Of a stretch of 20,471 bases of DNA, positions 1-8,800 are shown piece by piece (position 1 is the first letter of the stretch; every line of letters starts with the position of its first letter). The position numbers were made by a program, and so were the translations under genes. Source of the DNA: JARRRL01 sp037380725 (lineage in GTDB: Bacteria; Pseudomonadota; Gammaproteobacteria; Pseudomonadales; JANQJO01); the NCBI GenBank assembly GCA_037380725.1, contig JARRRL010000021.1:1-20471 (forward strand). Direction: 5' to 3'. The notes beneath the pieces are model-generated. The model was not told where the DNA came from, did not search any database, and saw nothing but the letters and a program-made list of their open reading frames with translations.

Positions 1-82
1 GTTTTCACAGGTTATGTTAATTTAATTTGCTTAAAGCGTGTCTTTAGAATTACTGCTCGTATAAAAATTCATGTGATTTATT

Positions 83-1087
83 TTAAATTTGATCAAGCTG
101 ATTTTGAGCGCAGCGCGCGGCTTCCAGTACGTCTTTCGGTGTGAGCGTGGCGTTTTCGCTTAAACAGCGACGCCAACGACGTCCTCCGGGGCAGGCTTGA
201 AAGAGTCCCGTTAAATGGCGAGTGATGTGTTTGATGGGAATACCATTACGAACCGCTTGTTCTAAATACGGAATAAAAGCCTGAATGACCTCCAGTCGAC
301 TGAGCGGGGGCTGGCTCGTACCAAAAAAACAATGATCCACGTTTGCAAGTGAGTATGGCGATTGATAAGCCGTGCGTCCAATCATCACACCGTCGCAGCC
401 AGCGCTCAGTAAATCCTGGGCAAGCTCAGGCGTGTTGATACCCCCGTTGATAACGACAGGGAGTGCGGGCCACTGCTGTTTGATGCGCAGTACACGCTGG
501 TAATTCAAGGGCGGTTTTTCTCGGTTTTCTTTTGGGCTTAATCCTGACAGCCAGGCTTTTCGAGCGTGCACAATGAGCAGATCTACCTGAGCACTCTGCA
601 CGGCTTCGACAAAGCGAAATAGAAACGCTTCGTCATCCTGATGATCGATGCCAATTCGGGTTTTCACCGTCACCGGAATTGAAACTGCTGCTTTCATGGC
701 CGCTACACACTCGGCAATGTGCTGTGGCTCAGCCATGAGGCAGGCACCAATGCGGCCTTTTTGCACCCGATCGCTGGGACAGCCCACGTTGAGGTTGATT
801 TCATCGTAACCCCATTCTTCTGCTAGACGCGCGCTGTACGCCAAGTCCTGTGGGTCGCTGCCGCCGACCTGCAGTGCAATGGGGTGCTCGAGCGGATCAA
901 AGTCCAGCAAGTGCGATTTGTGGCCGTGTTTTAAGGCCTGCGTCGTGACCATCTCGGTGTAGAGGCGCGCCTGTCGCGTGAGGAGACGTAAAAAATAACG
1001 TTCATGACGATCGGTCCAATCCATCATAGGCGCAATACAATAACGGTGCCCCGTAAGCGTGGCGTCGAAGGCTGTTGTTTCGAGCAT
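83..1087 (-). CDS. dusA: tRNA-dihydrouridine(20/20a) synthase DusA
   Basis: Flavin enzyme of the cytosol that reduces uridine 20/20a in the tRNA D-loop to dihydrouridine using NADPH. Seen from the ATG at 1087 (334 aa): the N-terminal APMMDWTDRHER signature (residues 19-30), YTEMVTTQAL, the NLNVGCPSDRVQ segment with the expected catalytic Cys103, a TIM-barrel NGGI loop, the FMN-phosphate segment GVMIGRTAY, and the C-terminal helical HITRHLTGLF...GGRRWRRCLSE block diagnostic of DusA over DusB/DusC. Length is normal for the family. A GTG at 1147 would add 20 residues and overlap the upstream TolC-like gene. I prefer 1087 because homology begins just after it, although neither start has a strong ribosome binding site. 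The gene lies 26 nt downstream of the tolC-like stop on the same strand and is probably read from the same transcript. Confidence 0.96.
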   Translation of the reverse strand: MLETTAFDATLTGHRYCIAPMMDWTDRHERYFLRLLTRQARLYTEMVTTQALKHGHKSHLLDFDPLEHPIALQVGGSDPQDLAYSARLAEEWGYDEINLNVGCPSDRVQKGRIGACLMAEPQHIAECVAAMKAAVSIPVTVKTRIGIDHQDDEAFLFRFVEAVQSAQVDLLIVHARKAWLSGLSPKENREKPPLNYQRVLRIKQQWPALPVVINGGINTPELAQDLLSAGCDGVMIGRTAYQSPYSLANVDHCFFGTSQPPLSRLEVIQAFIPYLEQAVRNGIPIKHITRHLTGLFQACPGGRRWRRCLSENATLTPKDVLEAARCAQNQLDQI

Positions 1088-1113
1088 GAATGTGGAGCTA
1101 CTCTGCTGATGGG

Positions 1114-2862
1114 TTAAGGGCTTGGTTCGGCTTCGCTGTTTATCCACAGTCGAAAGAGTTCAAGGAACGAACGCGATGACTTAACCACTTGACCGGATGG
1201 AATCGTCATCGTTGTCGGTGGCAGCGTGTCGTCTTGATTGGGCAAGTTCGCCAAGTCAATACGCTCTTCGTCACTCAGTGGCGGTAACCATTGATTCAAG
1301 GTGCGTAGATCGCTTTCGTCTAAAATACCAACGATGCGTTTTAAACGTAGGGTCTCCAGCACGTAATTGTAGCGCGCGCTCGCTGCATCGCGTTGCGCAA
1401 GATACACGGATCGTTGGGCTTGAAGCAAGTCGTTCAGAGTTCGAGTACCGGCTTTATAACCCCGTTGAATGGCTTCATAAGCTTGTTGTGTGGATCGCAC
1501 AGCCAGTGCGTGTGCCTGACCTTGACTCACCGCCAGGCGGACTTTGCGGTATTGGGCTTGGACTTGCTGTACTAATTCATGCTCAATTTTATTCACCGTC
1601 CAGCGCGCCGCTTGTCGTTGATAGAGCGCTTGTTTTGTGTTTGCTTTAATACCACCACCGGTGTAGATCGGGACACTCATGCTGACGCCAATGGTTGTGT
1701 TGGTGTTTTGACCTTCGTCGAGTGCAGGTGTGGCGCCACCAGCACTCGTGCGGTTCACATTGACAAAGAGGTCAATGGCCGGGATACGAGCGGCTTTTTG
1801 CGCGCGGTAATTGTCATACGCCATGGTAGCGGAATGGCGAGCGATGGCCAGTTCTGGGCTGTTTTTTTGTGCAACCAGAACCCAATCTTTGGGGTCTTCG
1901 GGTTGCGGTAGTTTCAGTGGGATGTTCCGAGGTAAATCTGTGGTGTCAACACCATCTGTACGCGTCATAAGCGCGAGCGCTGAGCGGGTGTCTGCCGCGA
2001 TGTTTTCAGCGGTTAAGAGCGAGGCTAAACTCAGATCGTGCTGCGCCTGGGTTTCGTAGACTTGGGCACTTTTGGCGAGACCGCGTTCATAGCGTTTTTC
2101 AATTAAACGTAAACTGTATTCCAGTGCATTTTGTTCATTTTCGGATACGATCAAGGCTTCTTTGGCATTGAGCACGTTGAAATACGTGGTCGCTGTCGAT
2201 AAAATGAGGTCCTGTTTAGCTTGGTGTAATTCTGCGCTGGCGCGGTTGACAGCGGATTTACTGCGTCTCAGTTGATGCCAACGATCCATCCGGAATAACG
2301 GTTGACTTAAACGAACGCCGTAAGTCGTACTGGTGAACGGTTCGGTATCAGATGTGAATAAACATTCCAGACGATCTAAGGCCGTACCGATGTTGAGTGA
2401 AGAAGGGCCGTTGAGCGTGATGCCCTGTGTGCACGCATTAATTCGATCAATGTTAAGATTAAAATCCACGTTACGACCGGAGTAGTCGACCCGCGACCAA
2501 CCGATCTCCGCGCCGATTTGTGGCAGCAATTGCGAGCGCGCTAAGGGGATGGCTTGCAGTTTTGCGACGTATTGGGCGCGTTGAGAGGCCCACTCCGGGC
2601 TGTAGTTTACGATAAGCGCGTAAGCGTCCAGTAAGTCGATGCGATCTGCCTTGCAGACCGTAGATCCACACACGACAAGACAGGTCGTGACCAGAAAATA
2701 AGCTTTAAGGAGTGCTCGTGGTCGGAGAACTGTGCGTCCGTGTTTGACCACTGGGGCATTTATTTTATTGTATGAACAATGTATATTTTTATGTATTGTG
2801 AACATATGTTTAAATATGGCACAGACTTTTTTTCTTACTGAATCATTCACTCCAAACCTCAC
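1114..2862 (-). CDS. TolC-family outer membrane efflux/type I secretion channel protein
   Basis: Outer membrane channel-tunnel that pairs with an inner membrane pump and a periplasmic adaptor to expel substrates. The 582-aa product has two repeated outer membrane efflux (OEP) halves. The mature start DRIDLLDAYALIVNYSPEW, then ARSQLLPQIGAEIGW, the strand GVRLSQPLFR, the coiled-coil helices (STATTYFNVLNAKEAL...RYERGLAKSAQVYETQAQ) and, in the second half, SVPIYTGGGIKANTKQA and RGYKAGTRTLNDLLQAQR are classic TolC-family patterns. The signal peptide is a hydrophobic stretch at residues 50-72 ending VCKA, cleaved before Asp73. That leaves an unusually long leader if the GTG at 2862 (AAGGA 9 nt upstream) is the start. 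The ATG at 2805 or GTG at 2751 are alternatives. No pump or adaptor gene is adjacent. It is divergent from the giant NRPS-like gene and upstream of dusA. I cannot tell true TolC from a paralogue. Confidence 0.93.
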   Translation of the reverse strand: MRFGVNDSVRKKVCAIFKHMFTIHKNIHCSYNKINAPVVKHGRTVLRPRALLKAYFLVTTCLVVCGSTVCKADRIDLLDAYALIVNYSPEWASQRAQYVAKLQAIPLARSQLLPQIGAEIGWSRVDYSGRNVDFNLNIDRINACTQGITLNGPSSLNIGTALDRLECLFTSDTEPFTSTTYGVRLSQPLFRMDRWHQLRRSKSAVNRASAELHQAKQDLILSTATTYFNVLNAKEALIVSENEQNALEYSLRLIEKRYERGLAKSAQVYETQAQHDLSLASLLTAENIAADTRSALALMTRTDGVDTTDLPRNIPLKLPQPEDPKDWVLVAQKNSPELAIARHSATMAYDNYRAQKAARIPAIDLFVNVNRTSAGGATPALDEGQNTNTTIGVSMSVPIYTGGGIKANTKQALYQRQAARWTVNKIEHELVQQVQAQYRKVRLAVSQGQAHALAVRSTQQAYEAIQRGYKAGTRTLNDLLQAQRSVYLAQRDAASARYNYVLETLRLKRIVGILDESDLRTLNQWLPPLSDEERIDLANLPNQDDTLPPTTMTIPSGQVVKSSRSFLELFRLWINSEAEPSP

Positions 2863-2911
2863 TCAAACCAATCCTTCAAGCAATCCTTGCTCATACTGAG
2901 CGCATTTTTAC

Positions 2912-2944
2912 CGTCTTGCAGTCCGTGTGTGGGCGTGCAAGACG
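2912..2944. promoter_or_regulatory. 9-bp inverted repeat upstream of the tolC-like gene
   Basis: CGTCTTGCA at 2912-2920 is the perfect reverse complement of TGCAAGACG at 2936-2944, with a 15-nt spacer. It sits about 50 nt upstream of the tolC-like start codon on that gene's strand. No T-tract follows on either strand, so a regulator-binding dyad or a 5' UTR hairpin is more likely than a terminator. Function is inferred from position and symmetry only. Confidence 0.4.
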
Positions 2945-3275
2945 TGACAGGGTGTCATGTAAGATCAAGTGTAGGGGATCTTTTGTAAAGTGGTGGGAAC
3001 GAGTGCGTGTAGTTTGCTGTTTAACTTTGACCTATGTTCACGAAAATACCGCAGGACTCACTGTTATTTGCACGTTTATACCGATCATTTTTTTGGCAAA
3101 ATACAGGACTCGCTTTGTAGCGGTTTTTGTTGTTATCAGCGATGACTATATCCATGATGCATCAGTATCCGTAAGGCATCAGCGAGAACACTGTTTGAGT
3201 TATTGAGTTATAAGTAAATAAGAAATAGGAAAATAAGAAAGGAAGTTGTACTAGGAACAGGCAGGGAATGTTATT

Positions 3276-3404
3276 TTGAGTGACCAATCGGATAGAACTC
3301 GTTACAAATTGGATCCAATTTGGCTCAGGCGTTCCCTCTATATGAACAAATGGTTTAAGATTATCCGTTTGTTTGTGCAAGTGTCACCGTTCGGGTTAGT
3401 TTGA
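3276..3404 (+). CDS. Possible short basic ORF (42 aa), uncertain
   Basis: A TTG-initiated ORF of 42 codons, beginning MSDQSDRTRYKLDP and containing the basic, hydrophobic stretch MNKWFKIIRLFVQV. GGGA lies 8 nt before the TTG, an acceptable ribosome binding site. I do not recognise the product. It overlaps the 18-bp palindrome at 3305-3322 and ends just before the 15-bp tandem units, upstream of the giant gene. It may be a leader peptide, a fragment of an older coding region, or chance. The non-ATG start and short length make it weak. Confidence 0.15.
   Translation: MSDQSDRTRYKLDPIWLRRSLYMNKWFKIIRLFVQVSPFGLV
3305..3322. promoter_or_regulatory. Perfect 18-bp palindrome, candidate operator
   Basis: CAAATTGGATCCAATTTG reads identically on both strands over all 18 bases, with no central spacer. 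It lies about 230 bp upstream of the ATG chosen for the NRPS-like gene. Uninterrupted dyads of this length are typical targets of homodimeric repressors. The matching regulator is not in this window, so the role is inferred. Confidence 0.45.
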
Positions 3405-3413
3405 TGTGGCTCA

Positions 3414-3473
3414 CATTGAACTCAAGTACATTGAACTCAGGTACGATCAACTCAAGTACATTGAGCTTAAATG
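3414..3473. repeat. Four tandem 15-bp units upstream of the NRPS-like gene
   Basis: Units at 3414-3428, 3429-3443, 3444-3458 and 3459-3473 follow the consensus CATTGAACTCAAGTA. The first two differ at one base. The third keeps the ACTCAAGTA half and the fourth is more degenerate. Each good unit carries the small dyad TTGAnnTCAA. The array lies about 80 bp before the start codon of the giant gene, so it could act as iterated regulator sites or simply be a variable minisatellite. Confidence 0.75.
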
Positions 3474-3507
3474 CTTTGCACGGATACCACGTTGTACTCA
3501 AGGATGA

Positions 3508-3536
3508 TTGACACCATTTTTGCGCTGCTCGATTAG
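3508..3536 (+). promoter_or_regulatory. Possible sigma-70-type promoter for the NRPS-like gene
   Basis: TTGACA at 3508-3513 matches the -35 consensus exactly. Seventeen bases later GATTAG at 3531-3536 is a poor -10 (three of six matches). Transcription would start near 3543, leaving a very short leader that carries GGAGAG at 3548-3553 ahead of the ATG at 3556. The weak -10 keeps this tentative. Confidence 0.25.
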
Positions 3537-3555
3537 GGCTCATGCCCGGAGAGAC

Positions 3556-5817
3556 ATGGATCAGAATGCAAAAGCCCCCGATGGTGGGGATCAAGGTGAT
3601 CAGGACTTGGCGCTCGTCGATGATGATGCGCTGGATTTTACGTGCTCGACTGATGTGACTGATCACAACATCGAAGGCTCGATGAGTTCGCGATACGATT
3701 CGCTAACACCATTAGCATACATCTCATCAGACTATAAATCCGTGTCGCTTGAGGCCGAAGTGGATTCGGAGCTGGATCCGCTTCGCTTATTGCCCCCGCA
3801 CGCTGAATCGAATGCGCTGTCGTTTTTCCAAGAACTCATACGTGTTCAGCGTGCTGGTCCCGCTCCTGCCGATCACGTATTGCCGGAGGGTCAAGTCAAT
3901 TCTGAGCGTGTGACGGCTGTGGACGGCGAGTCTCCACGGTGGGGGCAGGATTCTCGTGGAGATACCGAACACGTTACGGGACCGTTTTGTCACTTGCCAG
4001 AAGGACCCGCTGGTTATGTAATTTCCCTGCGTTATGTGTTTCGACACTGTCCCGCTGTGCTCAATGTGGAGGAAATTCAACGTTCGTGGCGTGAGACGAT
4101 ATTGGAAGAGATCAGCGTACGGCAACAACTCACGGTATCGCTTTTTAAGCGAATGGAGACTGTATTAACGTTGCATGCCGATGGGTGGCCTTTGTATTTC
4201 TCGGATCGTCGAGACATCAGGTTGCAAACAGCGCCAGGTTTGACCGCGCTCTTGCAGTGGTCTGTGGAAGATGTGGAGCACTATAACCGTGCCTCGTTTG
4301 AGGCGGATTTCCATGATCCCTTGCACGATCAGCGTCATTTGTCGATGGCGTCTTTGCCGTGTCGTCTTGTATTGGTGATAGGACCGCCCGAGTTCTCGGG
4401 GCTTTTGTTGATCGCGCCGCAGTGCTTGTATGATTCCCGTACCTTGCAATACATCTTGGTTCGTTTTTGGCGGCGGTACCAAGGTCATCCGCCGTTATTG
4501 CCGTTGTGGTCACCGTGTTTTCCAGAACCCGCTGAGCGGGATAGCGCTTTAGTGTACTGGTGTGATCGCTTGTCAGAGGCGCGATTTTCTTTATTGCCGC
4601 GTGACGTTCATCAAGAGGACGGCGCCTTACTTCGACTTAATACGACTGCGCGTTTTGTACCAGAAGATCAGTGGCGGTTAATTCAACAGGCAGCGGCGGT
4701 GCTGCAGGTCAGCGTGGAAGCGGTGATGCTCAGTGCGTTTGTGCGATGGCAAATGCATGTGAATGATGAATCGTCAGCCTGTTTTGGCTTATTGTCGGTA
4801 CGAATGCCGACGGCGCCTGTATCCCCGCCTGAGCTCAAGCCTTTTGCGATTGCCTCCGATGATTCCCTCACGGCGGCGCAATGGGTGACCTTAATCGCCA
4901 GGCAATTGGAGGCGACGCGCGACCACGCCATGCCCCATTTGCAAGAATTGAGTGATGCATTGAATCAACCGAGCGCTTGCATTGCGCAAATGTTGTTGGA
5001 ACTGGTTTTCTGTTTTGAATACGTGGATGTGGAGTGGCCGGAAGCCTTGGCTCCGATCACCAGCTTTGGCAATGCAAATGGTCAATTGGGTACACACGCT
5101 CTGGTGCAGTTCAGCATCAACATAACGGAAGAGCGTATGCTGTTGACGTGGTGGGGACAGTCCAGTTTTATCTCTCAGACGCAGTTGTTTGCTTTTCAAA
5201 AATATTTTGAACAAACCTTGATAGATTTGTTGCATGGGGTATTGCAGTTTAATCAATGGACCTGCTTGTCTTATCGACAGAAACAACCTGTGCTCTGTGC
5301 GAACAGCCCAACGGATGACGCGGTACTTAGGCGCGTGCTGCAGGACCGCGTTGCGCAGAACAAGACGGAACAGCAGCGGCTAGAACAGCAGCAGCTAGGA
5401 CAACAGCAGCTAGGACAACAGCAGAAAGCGGCGACTCCCGAGCACGTATTGCAGCAGTTCAAAATACTGGTCGAAATGGCCCCGCACGCCTTGTGTCTCG
5501 CTACGTCTCGAGAGCGCGTGACGCGTTTGGAAGTGTGGTTGAGTGCCTTGTACATCGCGCAGGAATATTTAAAAAAACACCCTCAATTTGAACGGGGTGA
5601 AACGTACTATCCTTTGGTGGTCATGTCCAGCGATCCTGTGGTGGTGTTGACGCTGATCTTGGCGGCGCAGCTGTGTCAGCTTGTCCCGTTGACCTCGTCG
5701 GCGGATGCGCAAGCACTCTTGATGGAAGATGACCACGATAATTGGTCCGCCTGCGGTGTGGATTGGTTAGTGATGACCAATGACACCGTGAGTGGTGAAT
5801 CCATGGCGAGTGATCGC
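3556..5817 (+). CDS. Giant degenerate NRPS-like protein, N-terminal part (C domain and start of A domain), up to the assembly gap
   Basis: First 754 codons of a gene that I read as continuing after the gap. The ATG at 3556 is preceded by GGAGAG; an in-frame TTG at 3508 is possible. Residues 1 to about 145 are acidic and unrecognised. A condensation-like domain (about 150-560) keeps YWCDRLSEARFSLLPRD, which matches the family's YWrerL...LPtD, and a C-terminal strand pattern ending in a helix (QKYFEQTLIDLLHGV). At the HHxxxDG active site it has PQCLYDS, so the catalytic second His is Gln (codon 4420-4422). After a Gln-rich repeat, residues 625-754 follow the A-domain N-terminus: TPEHVLQQF, ALCLATSRERVTRLEVWLSA, then PVVVLTLILAAQLCQLVPL at the place of 'vvalLavlkaGaayvPL'. 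No signal peptide or membrane segment was seen. Family assignment is from framework motifs; peptide synthesis activity is doubtful. Confidence 0.72.
5368..5427 (+). repeat. In-frame 15-bp tandem repeat encoding Gln-rich pentapeptides
   Basis: Four 15-bp units encode EQQRL, EQQQL, GQQQL and GQQQK. They lie in the linker between the condensation-like and adenylation-like domains of the NRPS-like protein, where natural linkers tolerate length change. A change of whole units keeps the frame. Expected structure is a flexible or helical polyglutamine-like spacer. Confidence 0.85.
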
Positions 5818-5836
5818 NNNNNNNNNNNNNNNNNNN
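5818..5836. other. Assembly gap (19 N) inside the NRPS-like gene
   Basis: Nineteen undetermined bases interrupt the coding region within the first adenylation-like domain. The reading frame before the gap and the one after it are offset by one base. A true gap length divisible by three, for example 18 or 21, would join them. Both flanks are strongly coding in these frames and match consecutive parts of one A domain, so I treat this as an artefact of gap sizing and not a frameshift mutation. Confidence 0.9.
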
Positions 5837-8800
5837 GGTAAGCTCTCCCTTGTTTATATTGATGTGCGGTCAGTTTTATCGCAAGTTCGCCATGGATTGG
5901 CGCTGTGCGCCGAACAAGGGATACATGTGGATCGCTGGGGGTATAAACAGTGGGCTGATGCGCACTATTTGCCGGATGCTGGCGTGCCGCGCGTTGTGGC
6001 TGTGTGGTTGAAAAAAGTAGCAGCTTGCGTTGCTGAGCAGACGATTGAGCGCGCCATCCGTGGAGCGGGGGATGATCCCGTATTTGGGTATTTTGATCCC
6101 ACAGTTGTGGTCTCGAGTCAAAGCCGATTTGTGAGTAATAGTGGTTACTGGTTGGCGCAAGCGCGTTATCTTGAGCGGTTTGCGGTGCAGAACCACAGTG
6201 TGCTGGGCAGCGTGGTGTTTGTGGGACAGTGTTTGGATCATGCGGGAATTTGGCCGTTTTTAGCCAGTGTGCTGGCAGGCGTTCCCGTTATGTGGTTACC
6301 GCCACCCTTACTGTTTTCGCCGTCTATGCATGATAAATTTGGTTTGCCAACGCTCTTGGTGGATTTTTTATTTCTGGATCGAGAACGTGTAGATCCGACG
6401 GGAGGACGACGCGTTAACACTGCTTTGTGTTTCATTCCAGAGCTGTGCTTTGCCCAATTGAACATGGATCAGCGATTGCGTCGAGTAGCCATCGGTTTGC
6501 AGCAGTGGTCTCGTGTGGTGCTGATGGGAGAGGGGCGCTTGTGTGTTCCGGCTCAGCGTTCTCCGCGTTCTGATCAGAGTTTGCCGATTTTGTTGGCCGT
6601 CAGTGAGCGTGAAGCGGTCACGGTTGGGGATAAAGATTCGTATGTGGGTCGAGTGCCTTTGGGGTTTGTTCGACCCGCGATACTGGATGGGGATGCGGCC
6701 ATTCACGATACATTGATTCTGGAATCGTTGTTGCCTCAGGTAAATGCATCGGCTTCGGGTAGCCAAGTTGGTTCGCTGACGTATTGTCGCAGTACGCTGA
6801 GAATTGATGTGGAAGGTATGTGGTTATCCTCGCGCAGTCGTACGAACGATCGCGCAAAGCGCCGTTCTTCCTCGAAAGATGAGACGAATAAGTGCCCGCA
6901 GTCGCTGCGCGCGAAAGGCATGCCGCCCCGTTTGCGTTGGGAATTGGCGGTTCATGTGGTGTTGCGTGATCGCGCGAACCCCATTATTGAGCCGGAGGAC
7001 GCGAGTTTTAGACCAAGTGGTGCATGGGAAGCGCCCTGCCGATTTTGGGAGCGTTTTGTTCAATGGCGTATGCCAATCAGTTGTTGGATTAAAATTCGAC
7101 CGGAAAGTGAAGCCGAAGGGCTGTGTTCGATTCGTTTGGCGCCGCATTATTTGAATGGCCTGCTCGCGGTTTTTCTGGATCATGTACGAACGTTTGCCGA
7201 ATTAGCGCCGTGGGCGCGTTTTTATTGCTTGAGTGATACGCATTGGACAGCGGGGGTGGCGCCACGATGGGATGAAATTTTTGGTCACTGTCCCACCATA
7301 ACCCGGACATCTTTTTCCCCATTAAAAACGACGACCTTTACGCGATTGGTGGCGCGTGTTTTGGGCTTGAGTGGCGTGCCACAGGTTTCACAAACGTGGT
7401 CTGAATTGGGAGGCGACTGGTTTGATTTGTGTCGCTTGACGCGCCTGCTGCAGGGCATGGGGTGGTCATGGCGTATGCCGATCTACGCTTTGCAGCAACC
7501 GGTGGGTCGTTTGGCCTTACAACTCACACATGACACGATACCGAATCAAGTTGAGCAGAATTCCGTGACGAGTTCAGTGCCGTCGTCTGAAATGTCCCGA
7601 CGCATTGTGCCCTTGAGCGTGTACCATTTGGGGTTATTGCGTCGTTATCGTGTGGCCTTACCGCAATATGTGCGTTGCTTGCAATTCAGCACTTCCGAAA
7701 CGGTTTCAGTGGAACGTGTCGGTGCGGCCTTAGCGGTGTGGGTGGATCGTTTTTCGGTGTTGGCCAGCCAATTTGAACACACGGAACACGGGTTGCAGCA
7801 CGTGTTTTTCCCCGTGGGGGGCGAGAGCAATGCGGTGTTGAGCAGGCGGGCGCTGGATTTTCGTGATATTCCTTTTTTGAGTGCTTTCTTGGAAAAACAG
7901 ACTCTGGAAAACTGCGCGCGAGATTTAGAAATGTCTGACGCGCCACCGTGGCGTTGTCTGATATATCCCAAACATCAGGGGCGATGGTTTGCGTGGGTAT
8001 TTGCGCATCGTTTGTTATTTGACATGAGTGAGTGGCTCGATAGCACGCGGTGCTTACAAGCCTTGCTGTCGGAGATGCAAGACTTGTCGTCGGAAAAGCA
8101 AATGAAGATGCTGCTGCAAAACGTACCGGCTTCGGCATTACCGTGGGCGCTGAGGCAACAGAATCCATTGCCAGCCGTGGTATTGGAACAGTGCGCGTAT
8201 TTTTGGCAAGAACGTTTGGAATGGCGTGCGACACGTTTATTTGAAGGCGTGTCGGCGGAGGACGATACCGATGCGATGAGGGACGGGTTCAAAAGTTGTG
8301 TGCAAACTTTGCCGTGGCCAATTAATGGATCGCTGTGGCGTATGGCGTTGGCAAACGGCAACATAGACAGTTTAACGTTGATATTGTGGGCGGTCGTAAA
8401 AGCATTGAGTGAGAGTCGTGATCAAACACCGTTGTGTCTCGATTTGGAAGTGCCCTGGACGCCACTGAATGGCGTGGACCAGCACAAAGGTTCGAGGCAG
8501 TTTGGCATCGTACCTTTGTTTTTATCGTTACACAATTGGTCGCAGCGACAGGGTGATCCGGGACTTGGGCTTAGTGCTTTGAAGCAACAGCTTTACACCA
8601 CGCTGATGGCACCGCATCCCGATCATTTGTTGCTGTCGGGTAAAGCGATGTATGAGCAATTGTACGATGCCTTGTATAAGCAAGAGGTGTGTTTTACTTA
8701 TTTTAATGCGTTATCGGAAAGTCGAGACTTGTCGCCATTGGCGGATGCGGAACAACTGCACCGTTTTGCACCGGGCGAGTTTTTGAATCGACACACGGCG

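Larger units (their letters stand above)
2863..3555. other. Long divergent intergenic region
   Basis: This stretch of about 690 bp separates the divergent tolC-like and NRPS-like genes. It is AT-richer than its neighbours and contains no convincing large gene. The one long ORF on its minus strand (3361-3666) has no recognisable protein features and runs into the coding start of the plus-strand gene. What it does hold is listed separately: an inverted repeat at 2912-2944, an 18-bp palindrome at 3305-3322, a possible short ORF at 3276-3404, 15-bp tandem units at 3414-3473 and a -35-like TTGACA at 3508. The density of symmetrical and repeated elements suggests a regulated divergent promoter region. 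Confidence 0.6.

Noticed and set aside
1197..1649. 150-codon plus-strand ORF opposite the tolC-like gene
   Set aside because: The minus strand encodes conserved TolC-family sequence here; the plus-strand product is unlike any protein I know.
3155..3164. TGATGCATCA palindrome as an operator
   Set aside because: Ten bases of symmetry is short enough to occur by chance, and nothing around it supports a role.
3361..3666. Minus-strand ORF whose product contains repeated FNVLE-like pentapeptides
   Set aside because: The pentapeptides are just the translation of the 15-bp tandem units. The ORF overlaps the start of the giant gene on the other strand and has no ribosome binding site or known fold that I can see.
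5811..5840. Frameshift splitting the giant gene into two genes
   Set aside because: The change of frame coincides exactly with the run of N, and the two sides are consecutive pieces of one adenylation-like domain.
7686..8234. A 182-codon ORF on the minus strand inside the NRPS-like gene, with many other minus-strand ORFs nearby
   Set aside because: It has no recognisable protein pattern, and the plus-strand frame carries the C2 domain motifs across the same bases. These are shadows of a long coding sequence with biased codon use.
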